A DNA stretch of 64,000 nucleotides from Fulvitalea axinellae (GCF_036492835.1 NZ_AP025314.1:682001-746000), one strand, 5' to 3'. Counted from the first letter of the stretch, positions 27,379 through 36,910 are shown. Made by a program: numbers and translations. The notes: a model not told the origin generated them from the sequence alone.

Positions 27379-28938
27379 ATGTTTAGAGAGGGCGAACGGA
27401 CAAGTGCTTCATCGAAAAAAGCAAAGTCGGGAGGGGGCGTTTCGAGAATGCCTCCTTGCCAGATGATGTTTCCGGATTCTGACGCCGCTTCGTCACCTTC
27501 TTCTGGCACGGGCGATGTCGAACCCGCAATGTGGTCCACCGATGAGGATTCCGACGCTCCTTGGAGTAATATCGACGATATAGTTGTCGATAGTTACGAT
27601 AGCGTGGAAGACAGTGCCGAAGCGTCTGAAGTTGATGACGATGAATGGACCAGTATCGATGATATAACCCTCGAGGATCAAGTTGATTTTTTCCTACAGA
27701 ACCCGAATTTCGGAACGTGGCAACCTTCCCCGGAAGTTAAAGAGGTCTTACTGACAAGGCTGGGACGTAAAGTTGGACTTGACCAAAGTACTCATGAGTT
27801 ACCTAGCCTTGCGAGAGCCTCCAGAAACACCTTAACCAACTTTTTACATGTAAAAGGAGAGACGGGTGTAGATTACTTGGCTGTTATTGAAAGGTTTGAG
27901 AGGGGAATCAATGCGCTTTCTACCCTCAACGGCAAAATCGGACAGATCGCGGGCTATGTTGGAAAGCTGGCGAAAGGAAAAGTGTCTGAAGACAGTGCGA
28001 TAGTGGCCGAATTCAGCTCGGGTATAGGGAGTGTTTTGGGAGTGGTGATACCCGTTCTGAAAGTCTTCAAACAAGGAGTCAAGCTTGCGAAATGTATTGA
28101 GGAATATGAAACCACCCCTAGAGGGGAACTCCTTAGGGAAAGTTTGCAATTGGCGCGTGATTTTGCTGTGGCTTCACAAAAAATATTGTCGGCAACCGCT
28201 TCTGTAATGCAATTGGCGACAAAAATCCCCAGTCCTATAGCCCAAGCGATTCCGGGTTTTAATATAGTGATAAGCCTGATTGACTTGGCCCAAAGGGGGA
28301 TAAGCATTCAGCGAAATGTTCGGAACTATTTCGCTATGACAAAGGAAAAGAGACGGTATATTGATGAGCTCTCCGGAAGTATAGATTTTGCGGGATTATT
28401 GGATTTGGATGAGAGTACTGACGAAGATGCGTTAGAGACTTTTAAAGATTTCAGTGCGCATGATGAGTATGTCGCTGATACCGCAAGAAGATACGAGCTA
28501 GTACGTCATTTGAAAAAGATAAATAGAAAGCGAGTGATTAGGGACAGTATGCATGTGACAACGACTGGTTTGAATTTGCTGTCAACCATTCTTAATATGA
28601 CGGGAGTGTCCTCACAGGCTGGATTGGCCATAGGAGTGTCAAGTATGGTTATCTCAACAGGAAGCACAACCTTTAGGGTTGTGAAGCAAAAATGGCACGA
28701 CAAAGGTTTTGGGGATCAGAGGAAGACAACAGCTGCCAAAAATGCTCTTGCGATGAATATGGTAAGGGAAATATTCAGACAACTGATGAGTCTACATGCC
28801 GGAGAGAATGAAGAGGCTGAACGGCTTGCCGTACTGATTCGTGCTTCCGGGTTGCCTGTCAAAAAGTTTGTTCATGCCAAATCGACCCAAAAGAGAGTGG
28901 CTTTACTGTATGCCGCGATGAAAAGAAGGGAGCACTAG
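27379..28938 (+). CDS. Orphan protein with short leader, acidic linker and hydrophobic helical bundle
   Basis: The 519-residue product is not a family I can name. Residues 1-31 form a basic leader starting MFREGERTSASSKK and ending CQMMF, similar in kind to the leaders of the proteins at 3673 and 5750. Residues 32-105 are very acidic with 'WSNIDDIV' and 'WTSIDDIT' repeats. Residues 115-515 are nearly all helical, with Gly/Ala-rich hydrophobic stretches at about 211-230, 268-305 and 394-428 that could span or insert into a membrane. The C-terminus 'AAKNALAMNMVREIF..LMS' plus 'ERLAVLIRASGLP' looks like the end block of injection-system cargo I remember from Bacteroidota. Function inferred only. 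Confidence 0.7.
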   Translation: MFREGERTSASSKKAKSGGGVSRMPPCQMMFPDSDAASSPSSGTGDVEPAMWSTDEDSDAPWSNIDDIVVDSYDSVEDSAEASEVDDDEWTSIDDITLEDQVDFFLQNPNFGTWQPSPEVKEVLLTRLGRKVGLDQSTHELPSLARASRNTLTNFLHVKGETGVDYLAVIERFERGINALSTLNGKIGQIAGYVGKLAKGKVSEDSAIVAEFSSGIGSVLGVVIPVLKVFKQGVKLAKCIEEYETTPRGELLRESLQLARDFAVASQKILSATASVMQLATKIPSPIAQAIPGFNIVISLIDLAQRGISIQRNVRNYFAMTKEKRRYIDELSGSIDFAGLLDLDESTDEDALETFKDFSAHDEYVADTARRYELVRHLKKINRKRVIRDSMHVTTTGLNLLSTILNMTGVSSQAGLAIGVSSMVISTGSTTFRVVKQKWHDKGFGDQRKTTAAKNALAMNMVREIFRQLMSLHAGENEEAERLAVLIRASGLPVKKFVHAKSTQKRVALLYAAMKRREH

Positions 28939-28985
28939 TTGAGTGTTTTATTGTTGCCATTATTATACCCCGTAAGGATAACAAA

Positions 28986-29011
28986 AAACCGGGCTGACAC
29001 GGGCCCGGTTT
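28986..29011. terminator. Bidirectional terminator
   Basis: AAACCGGGC/GCCCGGTTT (28986-28994 with 29003-29011) is flanked by A/T runs, and stands between the converging orphan gene and the sulfatase. Confidence 0.8.
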
Positions 29012-29065
29012 GTAATTCGCATGAAAAAGGTGGAGGAAGTTCCCCATACCCCAAAGGGAACTTCG

Positions 29066-30535
29066 TTATTGCGGACGTTTGGTTTTGGCTTTCCTGATCT
29101 TTGTACTCTCGTAAGAGAAGGGAAAATACTCCGATTTTACGTGTTGCTGGTCCATGATGGCGGTGATTTCGGCCACAATTTCAGGGTACTTGCTCGCCAC
29201 GTTGTTTTTCTCTCCCGGATCTTTGGCCAAGTTGTAGAGCTCGATAGGCTGTCCAGCGGTTTTGATCTTCATCCTTACGCCTTTCCAATCGCCTTTGCGT
29301 ACGGCCTGTTTGTCGCGGGTTTGGGCCTTAGTATGGAATTCCCAGTACAGGTACTCGTGCTTCTTTTGCTTTGGGCTCTTGCCTAAAAGTGTAGGCAGGT
29401 ATGATATGCCGTCTATACCAACAGGCGCTTGGTACCCGGCGATTTCGCAGGCGGTAGGGAGGAAATCCCAAAAGGCCGACGGATGGTCAGTTTCTGAACC
29501 GGCCTTAACAGTACCGGGCCACATGGCGATAAACGGCGCGCGGATACCACCCTCGTACAGGTCGCGCTTAACGCCGCGTAATCCGCCAGCGCTATTGAAG
29601 AATGCCGGGTTGTGTCCACCTTCCACGTGTGGGCCGTTGTCACTAGTAAAGATTACGAGAGTGTTCTCGTCGATGTCCAAGTCGGCCAAAAGCTTGTTGA
29701 GTTTGCCTATGTCGCCGTCCATGCGGGTTACCATGCCGGCGTGCGCGGCTTTCGGGGTTGGTTGCGCCAAGTATCCGCCTCCTTTATAGGGCTTTTCGTC
29801 AAATTTGCCAATGAAAGGCTTCATTGAGTCTTCCGGTACGTCCACGTCGGCGTGGGGAACGGAGTAGGCCAAGTAGAGGAAGAAAGGATTGTCTTTGTTC
29901 TCACGGACGAAGCGCAGAGCGTCTTCCGTAAACAAGTCGTGCGAGTATTTGCCTTTCTTTTCCTTCAGGTTGTTTTCCGGATATTCCACACGCTCTTGGT
30001 TGCGCCACAAGTGGGTCGGATAATAGTGGTGTGCCTCGCGCTGGCAGTTATATCCGAAAAAGTAGTCGAAGCCTTGGTTGTTCGGGTCGCCTTCAGAGCC
30101 CGGGTACCCCATGCCCCATTTGCCGATCACGCCAGTGGTGTAGCCGGCTTGTTTCAGCACTTCGGCTACAGTTACGCTGGATGCGGGTATTGGGAGTTGG
30201 CCTTCGGGTTTTACCTCTTGGTTGCCCCGGATGTAGCTGTGCCCGGTATGGAAGCCAGTCATCAATGTACAGCGTGACGGTGCGCAGACAGTAGAGCCTG
30301 AATAATGGTCGGTAAAGCGCAGGCCACGCTCGGCCATGCGGTCTATATTGGGCGTGCTGAACTTGGTCTGTCCGTAACAGCTCAGGTCGCCGTAGCCCAA
30401 GTCATCGGCCAAAATGAAGATGATGTTCGGCTTGCGTTTCTTTTTTTTACCGGCCCAGGCATTTCCGGCTACCGTAAGGTAGACCAAGGCCAGAGCGAAA
30501 AATTTGGTGATTGCTTTTCTGGAAAACATAGGCAT
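29066..30535 (-). CDS. S1-family (formylglycine-type) sulfatase
   Basis: This 489-residue exported enzyme has a signal peptide ending near NAWAG. The metal site 'NIIFILADDLGYGD' is at 37-50, and the core motif 'CAPSRCTLMTG' starts at Cys84, the residue that must be turned into formylglycine by an anaerobic or aerobic maturase. 'VIGKWGMG' and 'FTSDNGPHVEG' complete the calcium and sulfate pockets. It removes sulfate esters from sulfated sugars, such as marine algal polysaccharides or host glycans. No maturase gene is in the window. The substrate subfamily cannot be set by eye. It is monocistronic. Confidence 0.94.
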   Translation of the reverse strand: MPMFSRKAITKFFALALVYLTVAGNAWAGKKKKRKPNIIFILADDLGYGDLSCYGQTKFSTPNIDRMAERGLRFTDHYSGSTVCAPSRCTLMTGFHTGHSYIRGNQEVKPEGQLPIPASSVTVAEVLKQAGYTTGVIGKWGMGYPGSEGDPNNQGFDYFFGYNCQREAHHYYPTHLWRNQERVEYPENNLKEKKGKYSHDLFTEDALRFVRENKDNPFFLYLAYSVPHADVDVPEDSMKPFIGKFDEKPYKGGGYLAQPTPKAAHAGMVTRMDGDIGKLNKLLADLDIDENTLVIFTSDNGPHVEGGHNPAFFNSAGGLRGVKRDLYEGGIRAPFIAMWPGTVKAGSETDHPSAFWDFLPTACEIAGYQAPVGIDGISYLPTLLGKSPKQKKHEYLYWEFHTKAQTRDKQAVRKGDWKGVRMKIKTAGQPIELYNLAKDPGEKNNVASKYPEIVAEITAIMDQQHVKSEYFPFSYESTKIRKAKTKRPQ

Positions 30536-30543
30536 AAAATATC

Positions 30544-30576
30544 GCCCGCATGGCGTGTAGCCACACGGGCTTTTTT
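30544..30576 (+). terminator. Plus-strand terminator-like hairpin without an upstream plus-strand gene
   Basis: GCCCG...CGGGC (30544-30548 with 30566-30570), with an inner TGGC/GCCA pair, is followed by six T on the plus strand. It lies just upstream of the minus-strand sulfatase, where no plus-strand gene ends. Confidence 0.5.
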
Positions 30577-30835
30577 ATTAGAGAGACACTTTTTGTTCTT
30601 TATTGAAATAAGAAGAGAGAAAGGCCAGTGGCCGTCGCTCAGGACAAGTATAGGCCAAGCGTTTGGGAATTGTTGTTAAAAAAGTCTCACAAGCCTTTAA
30701 TAATGTTGCGCAGAACAATCGGCCCCGCAGATGGACATCTTTTATACCCCTAAAAACACATGCGTGGAGAAGTGAGGGCTAACGTCCGTTTGATTTCGTA
30801 GAATTTTTAAAGAGTGGATTCGTTACCTTTAAGTT

Positions 30836-31285
30836 ATGGCGGATATTTTCGAACCCGAAGTGCGCAGTTATATCATGAGCCGGATACGGAGCAAGGACAC
30901 TAAGCCCGAGCTGAAGGTGCGGAGGTATCTGCACGCCCGGGGTTTTCGTTATAGCTTGCATTCGAAGCACTTGCCGGGCAAGCCGGATTTGGTGCTGAGG
31001 AAATATAAGACTGTGATTTTTGTGAATGGCTGTTTTTGGCACGGCCATGAGAACTGCCCCGAGTTTCGTCCGCCGAAAAGCAACAAGGGTTTTTGGCTTG
31101 AGAAGATCAGAAGGAACAAGGCTCGTGACCGCGAAAATGTGGTACGCCTTATGGAATCTGGCTGGAACGTGATAATAGTTTGGGGATGCGAGCTACGGCC
31201 CAAGCGCGCGTTGGACACTTTGGAAAACCTTTGCCTGAAAATCCGGAAGATGAAAAGAGTGGTGACGCCGGAGCCGGTGAGTTGA
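30836..31285 (+). CDS. vsr: Very-short-patch-repair (Vsr) endonuclease
   Basis: The 149-residue protein matches Vsr along its length: 'SRIRSKDTKPELKVRRYLHA', 'GFRYSLH', 'LPGKPDLVLRKYKTVIFV' with the catalytic Asp, 'NGCFWHGH' with the His pair, 'FWLEKIRRN..RD', and 'GWNVIIVWGCEL'. Vsr nicks 5' to the T of T:G mismatches that arise by deamination of 5-methylcytosine, starting their repair. It normally sits beside a DNA-cytosine methyltransferase, but none is in the window, so here it is an orphan. It converges on phoR. Confidence 0.95.
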   Translation: MADIFEPEVRSYIMSRIRSKDTKPELKVRRYLHARGFRYSLHSKHLPGKPDLVLRKYKTVIFVNGCFWHGHENCPEFRPPKSNKGFWLEKIRRNKARDRENVVRLMESGWNVIIVWGCELRPKRALDTLENLCLKIRKMKRVVTPEPVS

Positions 31286-31340
31286 GAAAGTCGGGATAAA
31301 AAAATGCCGGCCTCGGCCGACAGTCTTTCATGTTATTTTC

Positions 31341-32390
31341 TTAAAGTCTTTCCAAAACCATGTTCTCACCTTTACGGAGCCTGAACTTGAATGTGGAACC
31401 TTTGCCCACTTGGCTTTCCACATGTACCGAATGGCCGTGGGCCTGAAGTATGTGGCGTACGATGGCCAGTCCCAACCCTGTCCCGCCAAGGTCTTTGGCC
31501 CGGCTTTTTTCCACGCGGTAAAAGCGTTCAAATATCCGGTCGATGTCTTCGGGAGGAATTCCCATACCGCTGTCTTTGACGTATACGGCCACCTCATCGT
31601 CTATTTCGAAACCTATTTCCACTTTCGCTGGTGTTTCGGTGTACTTCATGGCGTTCGAAACCAAGTTTACCAACACTTGGCTTATCCGTTGCCTATCGGC
31701 GAAAACATAAACCTCTTTGGGCGAGTTTTCTGCCATTACCAGCTGGATATTTTTCTTTTCTGCCTTGTGCTCGAACTGGTCAAAAACATCGGAGGCGAGT
31801 TGCCGGATGTCGAAATCCTCGAAGTGCATGGCCAAGTCGCCTGATTCCATCCGTGAGATGGACAGGAGGTTTTGTACCAACTTGGCCAAGCCGTCAAGGC
31901 TCTTGGCCGATTTGCCGAGGAATTTCCGGCTTACTTCGGGGTCTTCCAAAGCGCCGTCGAGAAGCGTGTGTATAAAGCCTTGGGCGGCGAAGATAGGGGT
32001 CTTCAGTTCATGCGACACGTCGGCCAGAAATTCTCGACGGTAGGCTTCCATGCGCTTCAGTTCGTCGATCTCGCGCTGTTTTACGGAGGCGTAGTTGTAG
32101 ATTTCCTCATTGACCCTTTTGATCGGGTTACGTGATTTTCCGGAAACTTTCTTGATGAAGGAGAAGTCGTTTTTCCTCAAATCGTCAAGCATTTCGTAAA
32201 TGCGGTTGACATCCTTGAAGATTAGAAATTCGAAGGTAATGCTGATCAGAAGGTAGGATACCCCGAAGGATATGAAAAGGGTAACGACCAGAGCGCTGGT
32301 GGTTACGTCCATCAGTGACAGGAAAGCCGTCGTTACCAAACATATCGACAGGCTCAACAAAGCGGCCACTCGCTTAGAACTAAATAACAT
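31341..32390 (-). CDS. PhoR-like membrane sensor histidine kinase
   Basis: This 349-residue kinase has two N-terminal membrane helices (about 9-27 and 35-57) with almost no periplasmic loop, then a linker, then the kinase core. The H-box is 'ADVSHELKTP' with His127, the N-box 'NLVSNAMKYTE', G1 'VKDSGMGIP', and G2 'GGTGLGLAIV'. There is no PAS domain, so it likely senses through the membrane part or a partner protein. The response regulator lies directly upstream (117 bases), forming a PhoB/PhoR-like pair. Confidence 0.92.
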   Translation of the reverse strand: MLFSSKRVAALLSLSICLVTTAFLSLMDVTTSALVVTLFISFGVSYLLISITFEFLIFKDVNRIYEMLDDLRKNDFSFIKKVSGKSRNPIKRVNEEIYNYASVKQREIDELKRMEAYRREFLADVSHELKTPIFAAQGFIHTLLDGALEDPEVSRKFLGKSAKSLDGLAKLVQNLLSISRMESGDLAMHFEDFDIRQLASDVFDQFEHKAEKKNIQLVMAENSPKEVYVFADRQRISQVLVNLVSNAMKYTETPAKVEIGFEIDDEVAVYVKDSGMGIPPEDIDRIFERFYRVEKSRAKDLGGTGLGLAIVRHILQAHGHSVHVESQVGKGSTFKFRLRKGENMVLERL

Positions 32391-32462
32391 CGGCTACAAA
32401 ATATATGGGGCTCGGATCCGTGGGAATGCGCCCCCTTTCACATTGGTCCCCTTCCGGCGTAG

Positions 32463-32487
32463 CCCGTCCGGCTGTTTCCTGGACGGG
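32463..32487 (-). promoter_or_regulatory. Hairpin between response-regulator and histidine-kinase genes
   Basis: CCCGTCC/GGACGGG (32463-32469 with 32481-32487) could form a stem in the intercistronic RNA. There is no T tract; it may tune the ratio of the two proteins. Confidence 0.3.
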
Positions 32488-32506
32488 GCGGCAGAGGCGG
32501 GAACCT

Positions 32507-33202
32507 TTAGTCTTTCGTCGTCTCGAACTTGTAGCCTACACCTTTGACGGTCACAATGTATCCGTCGCCGATTTTCTCGCGGACTTTTCTGATGTGTACG
32601 TCCACCGTGCGTGCCAGTACGTAAACGTCGGCTCCCCAGATGTTGGCCAAGAGGTCGTCCCTACTGTAAACTTTTCCGGGGTTTTGCGCCAAGAAGAACA
32701 GCAGTTCGAACTCTTTCTTCGGCAAAGTGACCACTTCGTTTTTGATGGTGATCGTGTAGCTCGTGCGGTCGATGGTAAGGTCTCCGACCACGATTTTGTC
32801 CGAAGCGTTCTTTTTTTTCTGTTCGCGGCGGAACATCGCGCTGATCCGGCTCATCAGGGCGCGGGGCTTGATGGGCTTGTTGATGTAATCGTCGGCTCCG
32901 TTGTCAAAGGCGGCGATTTCGGAATATTCCTCTGAACGGGCCGTCAGGAAAACGATGAACGTGTCGTTCAGGTCTTTGTTCTCCCTCAGCTGTCGGCAGG
33001 TTTCCACGCCGTCTTGCTGTGGCATCATGATATCCAGCAAGATAAGGTCGGGAACAAATTTGCGGGCTTTGTCTACGGCCTCGAAGCCGTCGCTCGCTTG
33101 TTCCACGTCATAACCTTCCTTTTTCAGGTTGTAGTGCAACAGCTCGCGGATATCGTCCTCGTCGTCCACCACCAACACTCTTTGCTGTGATTTGCTGCTC
33201 AT
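32507..33202 (-). CDS. OmpR/PhoB-family response regulator
   Basis: From ATG 33202 the protein has 231 residues. The receiver domain shows 'VLVVDDEDDIRELL', the phospho-acceptor Asp57 in 'LILLDIMMPQQDG', and the 'NKPIKPRAL' Lys region. A winged-helix OmpR-type DNA-binding domain covers 145-230, with 'TVDVHIRKVREKIG' as recognition helix and 'TVKGVGYKF' as the wing. The frame continues to 33235, but the extra residues precede the receiver fold. It is first in the pair with the kinase gene. Confidence 0.93.
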   Translation of the reverse strand: MSSKSQQRVLVVDDEDDIRELLHYNLKKEGYDVEQASDGFEAVDKARKFVPDLILLDIMMPQQDGVETCRQLRENKDLNDTFIVFLTARSEEYSEIAAFDNGADDYINKPIKPRALMSRISAMFRREQKKKNASDKIVVGDLTIDRTSYTITIKNEVVTLPKKEFELLFFLAQNPGKVYSRDDLLANIWGADVYVLARTVDVHIRKVREKIGDGYIVTVKGVGYKFETTKD

Positions 33203-33436
33203 CGTATTGTTGTTTAGAAGGTAAAAGCCCGACACGTGATATCTCAGGCCTTGTGATAAAAATAAGAATTTTTAATCGGATACCGAAACGGCACACGTGA
33301 GGTTATCCCCATATTATCCGAAGGCCAAAGCTACGGTTCGTAGATAAAAATTTTGACCTTTTTGTTTCAATTTATATTTAACAAATAATCTGAACAGTTA
33401 ACACTATATTAAACTAAAAAATTTCAAGTAGTGGTT

Positions 33437-34321
33437 TTACTCTTTCTTTTTGTATCGCTTTCGTTGTTTAGGGACTTTCAGCGGTTTGCCTTTTTTGCCG
33501 TTAAGGCTTACGTTGCCCGGCTTGTATGAACGGATGTTCACTTCGGCCGCGCCTATCATCATTTTGGCCCTTATCTTAAGGGGAATGCGGTGGCGGTCGT
33601 CGGAGATCCACACTTTAATGGATTTGCCTTTGTCAAACAACTCGTTTTTGGGCATGTAGGGAGCCAATACCAAAGCCTTTCTCTTTCCGATCCTCGTCTT
33701 GATGACTTCGCGTTCCAATAACCTTATATTGAGGTAATACACAGAATCGTCAAAAAAGCCGGGAACGACAAACGTGTCGCCTTTTTTAAGCGAATCGAAA
33801 TTGAGGGTGCGGAGATAGTAAAACCCGCTGATGATGTCTTGGATATCGTTCGGTACCGAAAAGACTTTCTCGTGAATGTACTTTCCGGAGCGTTTGTCGC
33901 GTTTTTCCACATATACGGAATCGTTCTTGTGGTCGAAGCGCATCACTTGTTGTTTGCGGTAGCTCAGTTCGCGCAGGCGCATGTAGAACTGGTGTGGCAC
34001 CAGCGACAGCGTGTCCATGTAAGTGCCCCAATAGTCGTCCACTTTGGCGGCCAAAGAGAAAACTCCCGTGGTTCTGCCGTGGATCTGCATGTTAAAACAG
34101 GGACGTCCTTCGCTTTCATACAGTTTTTTGGATACCGTAACGTCGGCTTCGCCTACGTTGATGAAGCCTAGTTGCAGTTTGTAGTTAATTTCTTCTCCGG
34201 GAGCGAACACGTGCTGGCGTCTTTCCCGGTAACTGTCTTGAGCCCGGGACACGGAAAAAACCGTTGACAACAACAAAGTCGCCAATGTCATAAAAAAAGT
34301 CCTGTTACCGATCATCGTCAT
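33437..34321 (-). CDS. Exported DUF3108 protein
   Basis: The 294-residue product has a signal peptide ending near SVSRAQ. 'FAPGEEINYKLQLGFINVGEA' is the start signature of DUF3108, and 'VPHQFYMRLRE' with 'ISGFYYLRTL' continue it. The family is thought to form a beta-rich periplasmic or outer-membrane-associated fold, with no proven reaction. The C-terminus ends in a basic run KRYKKKE. It is monocistronic. Confidence 0.82.
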   Translation of the reverse strand: MTMIGNRTFFMTLATLLLSTVFSVSRAQDSYRERRQHVFAPGEEINYKLQLGFINVGEADVTVSKKLYESEGRPCFNMQIHGRTTGVFSLAAKVDDYWGTYMDTLSLVPHQFYMRLRELSYRKQQVMRFDHKNDSVYVEKRDKRSGKYIHEKVFSVPNDIQDIISGFYYLRTLNFDSLKKGDTFVVPGFFDDSVYYLNIRLLEREVIKTRIGKRKALVLAPYMPKNELFDKGKSIKVWISDDRHRIPLKIRAKMMIGAAEVNIRSYKPGNVSLNGKKGKPLKVPKQRKRYKKKE

Positions 34322-34485
34322 ACGCTTTCCCTTTTATCTGGCCCCGATACCGAAACCTCACTGACATAGCCGGATAACCTTGCCGTAACCTTAGGCTTTC
34401 CGGCCCCAACACTTCTCCGCAAAGGGGAAAAAACCCTAAGCGCATACCGAAGCCAAAAAAGAAATATATACTTTTTCGGGAGAAA

Positions 34486-35517
34486 CTACAAAGCGGGATA
34501 ACGCTCTTTCATAGCATCGAGGAAATACCTTATATCATTATGGTAGCGATCCTTGAAGATTTTGTCGAACTCTCTGGAGCGGGCGTTATACCTCCTGTAC
34601 GACATAAAGAACGTATTGTTTGGCTTATACTTATTGAAATAGGCAGCATATCTTTTCTTGTTCGCAAAATTTACGGTATCGATGGACTTGGTGAAAGCGT
34701 CTATATAAGCGTCTTTTTTTTCGGCTTTTTCCGTAGTGGGCATATCCGTGCCAAAGGATTTATACAATGAGTCCAAGCCCTGCGCGCCACGGAGCACGAA
34801 GGATTTGAAGCGTTTCCTGTCTTTGCGAAGGTTCAGGTATTCGGTAAGCTGAGGGGAGTCGGGGCCGTAATATACGTTCAGAAAACGGATGGCACCTTGG
34901 TAGCCGATAAAGTTGGCCAGGTTCTCATTGAACACCGTACTGTCAGGAACGTAGAGCGTGGCGTGGGTCAGCTCGTGGATAATGGTTTCGGCGAGGTCGC
35001 CGTCCGAGTCGTCCAACATATTGGACATCACCGGATCGTCCAGCCACCCGAGGGTAGACCAGGCTCCGGCGGTCCGCAGGCCCGTGTCGTAGCCTTTCGC
35101 CTTTAGGGCTTTGCCTTCCTTTATGGCTTCGTCTTTATTGAAAAAGCCTTTGTAGCCGAATGACCCCAGAAGAGGGAACTTCCATCGCTTTGGTTTCAGG
35201 GCATATGGCTCGCAGGCGGTGAGCACCCACATTCTCAGGCCGTATTTCTCTTCGTCGTACATTTTGCGGTAGCTACCCGTTTTGGCCAAGCCCAAAGAGT
35301 CGACCGCAAAACGTTTGGCGGCTTCCACAAGCCTTAGTTTTTCTTTTTTCTCTTCCGGATAATCGGGATCCGACAAAAAATCCGAAATGGGTTCGGCGTC
35401 CCAAACAATGCTCAACTGCCCTTTGGCCTGCATCCAGGCATAGGGTATCAGCTTGTAGTTTACGGCCAATATTACCAGCAAGACCGCTAAAATTCCGTAA
35501 CCGATTTTCTTTAGCAT
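34486..35517 (-). CDS. Membrane-anchored predicted zinc aminopeptidase (COG4324 / Aminopep family)
   Basis: The 343-residue protein has one N-terminal membrane anchor (about 5-22). The catalytic motif 'ETIIHELTHATLYV' gives HExxH at 181-185, and 'NENLANFIG' at 197-205 supplies the third zinc ligand, Glu198. 'GWLDDPVMSNML' before it is typical of this predicted aminopeptidase family. The active domain should face the periplasm. A -7/-33-like element lies at 35605-35639. Confidence 0.88.
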   Translation of the reverse strand: MLKKIGYGILAVLLVILAVNYKLIPYAWMQAKGQLSIVWDAEPISDFLSDPDYPEEKKEKLRLVEAAKRFAVDSLGLAKTGSYRKMYDEEKYGLRMWVLTACEPYALKPKRWKFPLLGSFGYKGFFNKDEAIKEGKALKAKGYDTGLRTAGAWSTLGWLDDPVMSNMLDDSDGDLAETIIHELTHATLYVPDSTVFNENLANFIGYQGAIRFLNVYYGPDSPQLTEYLNLRKDRKRFKSFVLRGAQGLDSLYKSFGTDMPTTEKAEKKDAYIDAFTKSIDTVNFANKKRYAAYFNKYKPNNTFFMSYRRYNARSREFDKIFKDRYHNDIRYFLDAMKERYPAL

Positions 35518-35604
35518 GATATTCGAAGTGTTCAGTGATATTCCCCAGCGTTTTTAGGCGTGTTCGCTCGCCGTTGAAGGATGCCAACAACACAAGCTTT
35601 CAGA

Positions 35605-35639
35605 CAAATATAAGGTTTGGAAGGCATGCTGTTTTCAAA
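35605..35639 (-). promoter_or_regulatory. Candidate promoter of the aminopeptidase gene
   Basis: On the minus strand, TTTG (35636-35639) and TATATTTG (35605-35612) are 23 bases apart. This fits the Bacteroidota TTG/TAnnTTTG consensus and lies 88 bases before the start codon. Confidence 0.4.
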
Positions 35640-35710
35640 AAAACAGGGGGATTTTCGGATAAAAGGCGCCTCTGTCGGCTTGAAAGGCGTTATGTAGTTT
35701 TCGCAAAAAA

Positions 35711-35741
35711 TTTGAGCAAAAATTACTAAAATAATTATTTG
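35711..35741 (+). promoter_or_regulatory. Candidate promoter of recA
   Basis: TTTG (35711-35714) and TATTTG (35736-35741) lie 21 bases apart, about 65 bases upstream of the recA start. The -7 box is imperfect. Confidence 0.35.
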
Positions 35742-35804
35742 AATTTTAAATAAGGATCCTTAACTTGATCAAAAATACGAACCGTTACTAACTCGATTAG
35801 TCCA

Positions 35805-36857
35805 ATGAGCGATAACAGAGAACAAAAACTGAAAGCCCTAAAGCTTACTATCGACAAGCTTGACAAAGAATTCGGTAAAGGGACCGTGATGAAACTGAGC
35901 GATGATAAGATTGAGGATATCCCCGCCATTTCGACCGGATCGCTGACCCTCGACATCGCGTTGGGTGTGGGCGGTTTTCCTCGTGGACGTATAATCGAGA
36001 TTTACGGCCCCGAGTCTTCGGGTAAAACGACTTTGGCCATGCACGCCATCGCCGAGGCGCAGAAGGCCGGGGGTATCGCCGCGTTTGTGGACGCCGAGCA
36101 CGCTTTCGACCGCATTTACGCCGAGAAGTTGGGCATTGATACTGAGAACCTCCTGATCTCTCAGCCGGACAACGGCGAGCAGGCTCTCGAAATTGCCGAG
36201 CACTTGATCCGTTCGGGCGCTATCGACATTATCGTAATCGACTCCGTAGCCGCTTTGGTACCGAAAGGCGAGCTGGAAGGCGATATGGGCGACAGCAAAA
36301 TGGGACTTCAGGCCCGTCTTATGTCGCAAGCGTTGCGTAAGCTTACCGGTGCCATCAACAAGACGAACTGTACTTGCGTATTCATCAACCAGCTTCGTGA
36401 GAAGATTGGCGTGATGTTCGGCAACCCTGAGACCACTACGGGCGGTAACGCTTTGAAATTCTACGCTTCTGTTCGTCTAGACATCCGTAGAATCGGTCAG
36501 ATCAAGGAAAGCGCCGATAACATCCTCGGCAACCGTACGAAGGTGAAGGTAGTGAAAAACAAAGTTGCGCCTCCGTTCAAAGTGGTGGAATTCGACATTA
36601 TGTACGGAGAGGGAATTTCCAAGGTGGGTGAGATCATCGACTTGGGCGTGAACTTCGAAATTGTGAAGAAGTCGGGCTCATGGTTCTCTTACAACGGAAA
36701 CAAACTCGGCCAAGGACGCGACGCCGTGAAGCGTATTCTCGGTGACAATCCGGAATTGATGGAGGAGTTGGAAACCAAAATCCGTAAAAAGGCCTCGGGC
36801 ATCGAAGATGACGAGCAGGCTGTTGCGGAAGAGACTGCCACTGCGCCAAAGAAATAA
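35805..36857 (+). CDS. recA: Recombinase RecA
   Basis: This 350-residue protein is a standard RecA: Walker A 'GPESSGKT' at 68-75, Walker B '[15 protein letters not shown]', the L1 and L2 DNA loops with '[20 protein letters not shown]' and '[20 protein letters not shown]', and an acidic C-terminal tail. It forms filaments on single-stranded DNA, drives strand exchange, and stimulates LexA-type self-cleavage. It is monocistronic with its own strong terminator. No LexA box could be identified in the upstream region. Confidence 0.99.
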   Translation: MSDNREQKLKALKLTIDKLDKEFGKGTVMKLSDDKIEDIPAISTGSLTLDIALGVGGFPRGRIIEIYGPESSGKTTLAMHAIAEAQKAGGIAAFVDAEHAFDRIYAEKLGIDTENLLISQPDNGEQALEIAEHLIRSGAIDIIVIDSVAALVPKGELEGDMGDSKMGLQARLMSQALRKLTGAINKTNCTCVFINQLREKIGVMFGNPETTTGGNALKFYASVRLDIRRIGQIKESADNILGNRTKVKVVKNKVAPPFKVVEFDIMYGEGISKVGEIIDLGVNFEIVKKSGSWFSYNGNKLGQGRDAVKRILGDNPELMEELETKIRKKASGIEDDEQAVAEETATAPKK

Positions 36858-36879
36858 AAAGAGAGAATCCCCAAAAAAT

Positions 36880-36910
36880 AAAAGCCACGCTGATCTTCAG
36901 CGTGGCTTTT
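36880..36910. terminator. Bidirectional terminator between recA and the ZIP gene
   Basis: AAAAGCCACGCTGA/TCAGCGTGGCTTTT is a perfect 14-bp stem with a three-base loop and T runs on both strands. Confidence 0.92.
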
